A stretch of 34,391 nucleotides of DNA. Source: Botryococcus braunii. Lineage: Eukaryota; Chlorophyta; Trebouxiophyceae. The stretch lies in the NCBI GenBank assembly GCA_002005505.1, contig KV908557.1, positions 40,001 through 74,391 of the forward strand, given 5' to 3'. The first letter of the stretch is position 1; each line of letters begins with the position of its first letter. The translations under genes were made by a program, and so were the position numbers. Under the pieces are notes generated by a model that made no database searches, was not told the origin of the DNA, and was given only the letters and a program-made list of their open reading frames with translations. Positions 26,478-34,391 of this stretch are shown piece by piece.

Positions 26478-26753
26478 TTGAGTGATGACATTGGAGAGGG
26501 GGGTGTTCACACGCGAGAGGCCGGTGATTGCAGGCTCGCCGTGCCGGCTGGAGTGCCAGCTGGAGAAATCGACGCGGGGGAACTTAGCGTTGAGGAGGTG
26601 GATGGCATGTCTGAGGGCGAAGTCCGGCGACGTCTTAAAGAGGCGATTTCTGAGATTGCCAGGTTGAAGCTGGCCCTGGAGAGGGAGCGCAATCTTCGCC
26701 GCATGGCCGCAGATGTTCTTGCCGGAAATGTCAGCGCGCAGGAGAATGCTTGA
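26478..26753 (+). CDS. Probable 3' exon encoding a charged coiled coil
   Basis: The frame ends at a stop at 26751-26753. Its last 45 codons read MSEGEVRRRLKEAISEIARL followed by KLALERERNLRRMAADVL, with Leu/Ile/Ala at heptad spacing and alternating Glu/Arg, a good two-stranded coiled coil. It is preceded by an acidic stretch (GEIDAGELSVEEVDG). The frame opens at 26478 without an ATG; the first in-frame ATG is 26607. A likely acceptor is GATTGCAG at 26533, so this is probably a terminal exon whose upstream exons I could not find. The antisense frame is Ser/Arg-rich and looks like a shadow. Family unknown. Confidence 0.4.
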   Translation: MSDDIGEGGVHTREAGDCRLAVPAGVPAGEIDAGELSVEEVDGMSEGEVRRRLKEAISEIARLKLALERERNLRRMAADVLAGNVSAQENA

Positions 26754-29310
26754 GCATCTGGAGATTCGGTGAGAGAATGCTGGCCCATCAGGAATGGTCC
26801 TCATACTTAGCATGACCCTGTAGGGAGGGTGGCATGAAGGAGGTTACAGATGTTCGAGGCGATAAGTCTTGTTTTACAGATGATTGACAGCCTGTATTCC
26901 ACAAACGCGACGGATGAAGTTGCATGAAGTGCAGTTTTATTTGCGTCTCTAAAAGTCTTTTGACCATCTCATGTCGTTCAAGGAGAGGCTTTGCTGTGAT
27001 TTCGAGTGATAACGTGGAAGGTTCCTTCACAAGTATCTGCCTCTGAATCTGGCATTCGATTTTGGAGGCCCATTTTAACTTGCTGTTGCTTAAAAGGGAA
27101 GATGGAAAACGGGAAGATGAAGCTCTGAGGTGCAATGTGCAGCAAAATTGCTTTTTTAATGCGAAGACTCGAAGCCCCATTTAAGTTTGCTGTGTTTCCA
27201 ACTCGCAATTGCCTCTCTGTGGTGAGATTTAGAGGAGTGGTGAACATCTGCTTGATGATTACTGCTCTGGTGTGTGGTATAAGTTTTTAGGTCACGCGTC
27301 CCAGCCCTGCGGGACTGGAGTTTATCGGCTGGAATTATTTGTTCTCAGTCGTTTCGAAGTTCCACTTCTTGTAAACCCTCTTTCCAGCCCAGGCAGGACT
27401 TGGACAGTCCAGTAGGTAGAGCACTTGAGAGCTATCTAACTCTGGGCTCTCGGGTGTTGTGCAACCTTAGTTGGCTAGACATGGGTCATTCATTGTATTG
27501 CCGTCCTCTTAGCCCTAGTGGCTGGTCCTGGGTGTAATATTCTTCCCTTCCTTCCTAGGCTCCCCGTTAGCAAAAAGACTGTGGGATTTGATGAGGCGGG
27601 GTTCCTGTGTTTGTCAGTGTGGGCAATGAGTACTTGAGACGAGCCCTTTCCGTCCTGACAATGTTGGTGTTGTTGGTGTCGTCGTTGTCGTTGTCGTTGT
27701 CGTCTTAGTCTTAACTGCAAGATGTAATCCGAGTCTTCTCCTTGTTGTCTCGAAGCCACATGAGGAAGCGACAACTCCGGTTGGGGTATCCTTGCCTGGG
27801 AGTTTCAGAAGGTTCAACGACATAGCGTCAGTAGGAACCGAGATAATGCTGCCTGTGTCACACAACTAAGTGCCCTGCGCGAGCTAAAAGCCCACGTGTC
27901 ATGGTGGTTCATGAACCGCTTGCTCCAGGGGTGCGGCACACTTAACGTGGAATACGCCACTGGCTTTTGCGTACCAGCATGTAGAACACGTGGTTTGTGG
28001 CTTGGGCCTACGTCACGTTTTGTGTAACATAGGAGGCACACAGGCTGTCTGGATTTTTATTCCTTTTTCCCCTCTGTGTGCGGCCTGGAATTGCTATCAA
28101 GATATCCTTCCATGTGTTTGTCAGAGTAGGCACACGACGAGGTTTGCATGTAACTGTGAGGTGTGTCTGCGTACCTGTTACTAACATTGTGCTTGCTTTG
28201 ACCTGGCGCGTACGTTCATGCTCAATGTTAAGTCAGAAAAGAGGGTAGATGTGGATGTGCAGGGTCTATCCTTTTGTGCTGTATTTAAAGCCTGCTTTGT
28301 GACACAGAGTAGCTGTTTCATTGCCCTTTCAAAACATGATGGAAGGTGTAAGGTTCCGAGTGGGAACTTACCTCCCAGAGATGTAGGGAGGACCCTGCCA
28401 TGCAACAAACGCCTTGCAGGGGAGCTCACCCCCAGCACACAACTGTGTTTCCACGATCTTCGGCAAATAATGACTCCACAGAAAGAGCGACATCTTTCGC
28501 CAATGGCATGGTGTGCCTCATGTTCGGTGCCCCGTCAACAACAGCGCTGCTAGCAGTGGTGGCCAGAGCGGATATGTATATAATTTTTTTACAAGGATGC
28601 AGCGCTTTTTGTCATTTGCTAGCGGCTGACCCGCATGTGCTGCAGTCTTATCCAGCAGGTGACCTGCGCAGGCCCTGCTGACAAGACCCCCCGTGGCGTC
28701 TTGAGTTTGGGTTGCCTGTGCGGGGCGCCCACTGGTGGGTACCCATTTGCGTGAGGGAAGGGGCTTGCCATGCCCGCCAAAAGGTCCACGGATCCCGGGT
28801 GGGTACCCGTTTGCGTGAGGGACGGGCCCTGCCTGTTTCAACAATCTATGATACCCTCAATTCCAATTAAAGAAAACAACTTTCACTTTTCCCTTTGAAA
28901 ACAACAGCTCGAGGGAACCAGCATGAAATCTCTAGAAGTGCGTTTTTCTTAGAGATCAGCAACAGCGGTCGCTGTTTGTGCTGCTCCCCCTATAGGTATG
29001 CCGACAGCTACTTCATACTGCAAGCATGCCGGAATTATGGTGTACGGTTAGGATAGGCTTCCTCTTTACATTAAATTATCCAGATATTTGGCAGAATACA
29101 ACGCACAGAAATACAAGTTTAAGCAGTTGAGAGCTAATCAGCCAAAGCCAAAGCAAGTGAAACAAATATTTAAAGAAGCCAAAGCACGTGAAACAAACTA
29201 GGTTCAAAAGCGTCGTGGGACTGTGAACTCAGTATAAATGATGAAATCGTTGCATTATCTTTCTAGACCCAACTGTGCGTGCACGAGTTCAATGTGTTGT
29301 GCACACGTGA
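26754..29310. other. No recognised gene; small direct repeats
   Basis: Frames are short and lack motifs. GGTGGGTACCC-TTTGCGTGAGGGA occurs at about 28733-28762 and 28797-28828. AGCCAAAGCAAGTGAAACAAA occurs twice (one mismatch) near 29142 and 29179. A TGTTGGTGTCGTCG-type triplet run lies near 27664-27705. Box-A-like sequence near 27404-27418 was examined and not accepted as a tRNA. Confidence 0.4.
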
Positions 29311-29350
29311 GCCCACAAGCGGCTTGGCAGATCTGCCAACCACTTGTGGC
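29311..29350. repeat. About 39-bp imperfect palindrome with perfect 16-bp core
   Basis: The core TTGGCAGATCTGCCAA (29324-29339) is perfect. Flanking CCCACAAGCGGC and CCACTTGTGGC extend the stem with one bulge and one mismatch. A 22-bp direct repeat (starts GTTGTGCAATAGCAAG) follows at 29365-29386 and 29406-29427. Confidence 0.9.
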
Positions 29351-30775
29351 TTACAGCGCCTTGAGTTGTGCAATAGCAAGCTCCATGTGAAGATGTGCAC
29401 CTTAAGTTGTGCAATAGCAAGCTCCATTCTTGGGAGAGCAAAGCCAACGACAGCGGAATTTAACCCACATGACTCGTTAGGCCCTGGTCACAATGGCCGG
29501 TCGATTTCGTTCACGATGTTGCATCAGGCTCGATGATGATGTAGCCGTAGGCCAAGTTCGGTCTGGTGTCTCACGTTGCATGCCGAGGGATGTGATTTCC
29601 AAATGTTACCTAACAGTCCCCAAAGCCCCCAGCTGAAAGGGGTAGGGGGGCTATCTCCGCCTGCAGTGAGCCGAAGCCAGGCCCCCCTGCCACCACAATG
29701 CGCTGAAGGGAGGGATGGAGAGTGTCATCGAAGACAGCTATGCCCTCTGCAACCGCACGGGTAGGAGAACAACGCAATACATGCACCATCCTGCACAAGC
29801 CCATGCAAGCACGGAGCAACAAGAGCTCCACCTGCGGGTCGTCTAGCAGAGCCAGCCGCTCCATGGTTCTGGCAACCTCGATTGCCTTATCCCCAACAAA
29901 CGCCGAAACAAACACCCTGGACGCAGACAGAGGCCCGCCCAAAAGACGAACCCCCAAATCACGGTTTTGACAAAGTTCCTCGGGGAAACCATCCTCCCGA
30001 CGAGGATCAAATGACGGCCACCAGAGGAGGGATTTCCGGAGATTGAGGACGATACCCCACTGGGGCCCCTCTGAAATGACCCGCTCCAAATACCCCCGCA
30101 TGACACAGGTATCCCCAATGACACTACCGTCATCCAGGTACCAGCGTTGCAAGACCCCCTCAAAACGCTCCGAAAGCAATAAAATAAAAGGGTGAATTGC
30201 TAGAGCAAACAGATGTGGGGCCAGAGGGTCGCCTTGGTGGACGCCTGTCGTTGCGGACACCTCGAAATGCTCGACAAACAGATGAGCCTCCCCCACGTAA
30301 CAAGACCACACGTAAGGCCACAACGCCGGGCACAATGCCCTTATTTGTGCAAGGAATGTGGCCCTGGAAATTAAGTTGAAAGCATTAACAAAATCAAGTT
30401 GCAACATGGACAGTGAGTGATCGTCCTGACAGGCCTCAACCACCCGGTTGAACGAGTGGACAAGGGCCTCCGCCCCACCACGGACCCCCACCCCAACTTG
30501 CAGAGGCCGCAAATAAGGTCCTACTGCCGGCAGAGCGGCACGGACCGCAATCTTAGACACCAAGCGCCTAAATATGCTCCCTACCGCGATAGGGCGAAGC
30601 CCTCCTTGAGGCTTGAGGAGGGGGGCGATCGCACCTCCGATCTAGAAGGGCCGGATACCAACCGGCATAGCTCCTCTAAAAACCGCGTTGAGGAGGGAAG
30701 TGAGGCCGTCAAGCACCAGAGACCCCGCGCCATGAGCGGGGGCCCTAAGACATCTAGAAGGTGACGCACCCGAAG

Positions 30776-30876
30776 CCCATCCCGCGCGGCCTACGCCCAT
30801 CCCGCGCGCCTTACGAACTTTTACGGTGGGCACGGCATACGGGCACGCCCGTATGCCGTGCCCACCTTAAAAGTTC
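30776..30876. repeat. 62-bp palindrome with adjoining 20-bp duplication inside the RT gene
   Basis: Arms 30815-30844 and 30847-30876 match at 29 of 30 positions around a 2-nt centre. Next to it, about 30776-30813, a 20-bp unit (CCCATCCCGCGCG core) is directly duplicated. The right arm belongs to the ancestral coding sequence (FKVGTA). The left arm is an inverted copy that adds a TAA at 30823-30821. Downstream coding resumes in the same frame with RHLLDVLGPPL. Confidence 0.9.
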
Positions 30877-31439
30877 TGAAGGCCCCCACAACATCCCCTC
30901 TGGAACAAAACAAGGGGGGAGAAGTAATGCCCTCCCCATCAAGGACCTCCGAAGGATCCCTAGGCGGAAACAATGTCTGGACTTCAGCCGCAGTGGTAGC
31001 CGTGAAGGGAGCAACAGCACTAGGCTGAAGATGGCGGACAGCCGCCCCAAAATGCCCCTCACTAACTAACCTCTTGACTTTATCCCGAACCGGGTCATCA
31101 CCAGTGAGAGGACCAGACCTGAGAAGGGATGGAGGAGCCATGAGCAATTCGTGGATGACGTCATCGTAATGGCCCGACGACCAGAGCTCAGCTCTCCGCC
31201 GAATGAGATTATGGGACGCGGTAGCCCGCCCTCGACCGGAGGGCTGGCCAACGCAATCCCGACCCTCAAGGTGGAGGCCATGGGTCCCTAACATACAAGT
31301 CGGTAACAACAGCAAACGGACCCATGCCTCTAATGAATTAGTGGACACAACGTCCGTAAGGGCCAATCGTAGTAACTCAGCCCACTCTAGACGAACACTC
31401 CTGGGGATGTTCCGAAAGGTCGGCTGACCCTTCGAGAAT

Positions 31440-31505
31440 ACGTATTAGTATTAGGTATACCAATAAAGAGTATTAGTATACGTATTAGGTATACCCAATA
31501 AAGAG
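31440..31505. repeat. About 33-bp tandem duplication in the retroelement
   Basis: TACGTATTAG...GGTATACC(C)AATAAAGAGTA occurs twice in succession. It introduces the stop at 31453-31451 in a frame that otherwise continues into the RT linker. GGTATACC is itself a palindrome. Confidence 0.85.
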
Positions 31506-32138
31506 TACCAATGGTGCACAACCCGAAGCAGGAGGAAGGCTAGGAAGAGGCCCTCCCAGATTGCCGCCGTCGGCGGAAACGCCCCCAGGACCAGGGGTCC
31601 CCCTTTCCAGGGACGCATTCCTGCACCCAGCAGGACGAACCCCTCGGACAGGAGCACAAAGGTTGAGAGAACCTTGTAGAGGCAGGCCATCCTCAGGAAA
31701 CCCCGGAAAGAGGTGACGGAACTGCCCGGCACCATCACCGCGAGGGTCCCCGCAAAAGGAGTGACAAGCCCCAGCCACCGAGCGACATTGACGCCGGCCA
31801 AAAGCATGGGAACGCAAACAATGCCCACAGATCCAACGGCGGGCTTGAGAGAACAAAAGAACGAGCTGATCACGGATAGGGCCAGAGGCCAAATGCCTCT
31901 CCCACAGGGCCCGATGTCCGACGTCCAAAAAATGCTTGTTGTGCAGGTGCTGGACCACACCGTCCGCACACTTAAAACAAGCGGCCTGACAAGAATCAGA
32001 TCCCACCAGAGGGCAACGGTAGCCCTCAATGCTGTGATCAACGAACGAAATGTGCAATAACAACGGTCGCCTCTGGTCATTGTTTTCAAAATCTGTGCGT
32101 TTTAGGTCGTGCGCCGCCGGCCGGGAATGGTACTTCAA

Positions 32139-32530
32139 GGAAAAGGTTTCTCTTGGGGTACTTTAAAGTGTATTGCAGTAGTCTCAGGCCCCTGGGTTCC
32201 TAAAAACAACATCTCAACATCTTATAGGCTGCGGGTGGGAAGAAAGACGAGAAATTTCAATTTCTTTTCTACCAATTAGTTCAATAAGACAAAATTAGGA
32301 CATTGCCCGAAAAATGAAGTGGTGTGAAAACACGCCTGAACTGTAAGTGTGGCAAGAGGGAGATCCCTCCCTCTAGAGCGAAACAGCGAGGGCCAAAGAG
32401 GGAAGGGTGAGGTGCCCCGGGGGGGGGGGAGGAAGGGGGGAGAAATAGTGGGAGAAATCTCCTCTAGAGGGCGAGAGAGAGTGGGGGAAGAAGTGAAGAA
32501 AATGAAACGGGGAATTCCCTTGTTTTGAAC
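32139..32530. other. No recognised gene; 5' flank of the retroelement
   Basis: Short AT-richer stretch, then increasingly purine-rich sequence from about 32340. The 5' boundary of the element could not be located; no target-site duplication was recognised. Confidence 0.45.
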
Positions 32531-34085
<1,555 letters not shown>

Positions 34086-34261
34086 CCGGAGTGGTACTGC
34101 TTCAAATCGTCACTAAATACAATGTGCCAGCTTCCAGGCCCTTCTATTGCCCCTTATCTAGCTTCAAAGCCCACAGATGACTTCATAATTTATATAAGGC
34201 TCACAATAGGAAAACCCGTTCAGCATTTACATGCCCACACAAGTTAATACGCGACCATTTA

Positions 34262-34283
34262 TGTCTTGATAATTATCAAGACA
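34262..34283. repeat. Perfect 22-bp palindrome
   Basis: Centred on AATT. CATTTAT (34255-34261) and ATAAATG (34291-34297) extend the stem after a 7-nt bulge. It sits directly before the terminal CT repeat. Confidence 0.95.
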
Positions 34284-34296
34284 ATTAATTATAAAT

Positions 34297-34298
<2 letters not shown>

Positions 34299-34391
<93 letters not shown>
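34299..34391. repeat. (CT)n microsatellite running off the window end
   Basis: CT dinucleotides with occasional extra C (CCT interruptions near 34334, 34343 and 34376). The length is cut by the window edge. Confidence 0.97.

Larger units (their letters stand above)
29620..32138 (-). pseudogene. N-terminal half of an R2-like non-LTR retrotransposon ORF, broken
   Basis: Read on the minus strand. A zinc-finger region comes first (C-x2-C at about 31979 with HLHNKH, then CGHC near 31.87 kb). The R2-type linker before RT follows (31366-30821, VKRLVSEGHFGAAVRHLQP). The reverse transcriptase comes last: RPIAVGSIFRRLVSKI, motif A LDFVNAF (Asp at 30395), motif B GVHQGDPLAPHLF, motif C YLDD (Asp pair at 30134-30129). 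The catalytic aspartates are intact. Breaks are a frame change between 32.1 and 31.45 kb, a tandem duplication with a stop near 31451, a palindromic insertion with a stop at 30821, a frame change near 30720 and an in-frame TAG at 30642. Homology ends at LPLSAGGFGD (about 29620). The CCHC and endonuclease that should follow are absent here and lie inverted at 22.05-23.15 kb. Confidence 0.85.

Noticed and set aside
27400..27480. tRNA gene or tRNA-derived SINE head (box-A-like AGTCCAGTAGGTAGAGC)
   Set aside because: No acceptor stem and no convincing box B (GGTTCGANNCC) at the right distance.

Overview
The window is nuclear DNA of a eukaryote, most probably a green-lineage (Viridiplantae) alga or early-diverging plant. 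Three observations support this. Genes are split by introns with GT/AG borders. One gene carries the plant-specific domain TIGR01589 / PF09713. The reverse transcriptase is of the R2-like non-LTR type. Genus cannot be fixed from sequence alone; a charophyte such as Chara or a prasinophyte such as Cymbomonas would fit the extreme dinucleotide-repeat load, but that is a guess. Nothing prokaryotic was seen.

Layout. 0-4.4 kb: a GA tract, one possible minus-strand exon (1432-1701), a dispersed repeat and two compound microsatellites. 4.38-6.78 kb: a three-exon minus-strand gene, reconstructed in frame, encoding about 215 aa with the TIGR01589 domain split across exons 1 and 2. 6.8-12.9 kb: mostly non-coding, with a perfect 135-bp direct repeat and a CA/CT microsatellite. 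12.9-16.24 kb: a plus-strand multipass membrane protein, three consecutive exons joined in phase, 5' end missing. 16.2-21.5 kb: no recognised gene, a 19-bp minisatellite and a 52-A tract.

21.5-32.2 kb is the most interesting part. The C-terminal half of an R2-like retrotransposon (CCHC finger plus restriction-like endonuclease) lies on the plus strand at about 22.05-23.15 kb. The N-terminal half (zinc finger plus reverse transcriptase) lies on the minus strand at about 32.14-29.62 kb. The halves meet at nearly the same point of the family protein, which suggests one element cut by an inversion of about 7.6 kb. Inside the inverted segment are a small double-stranded-RNA-binding protein gene (24322-24720), a coiled-coil exon (about 26478-26753) and a large self-complementary microsatellite. 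Seven perfect palindromes of 22-30 bp occur in the window, five of them between 21.5 and 24.02 kb, where chance predicts essentially none. A 62-bp palindrome has inserted in the reverse transcriptase.

32.5-34.1 kb is an almost pure purine tract, and the window ends in a CT repeat. All four resolved introns of the two spliced genes contain long dinucleotide repeats. Very long reading frames made of RE, TH, SL or VC repeats are translations of microsatellites and are not annotated as genes.
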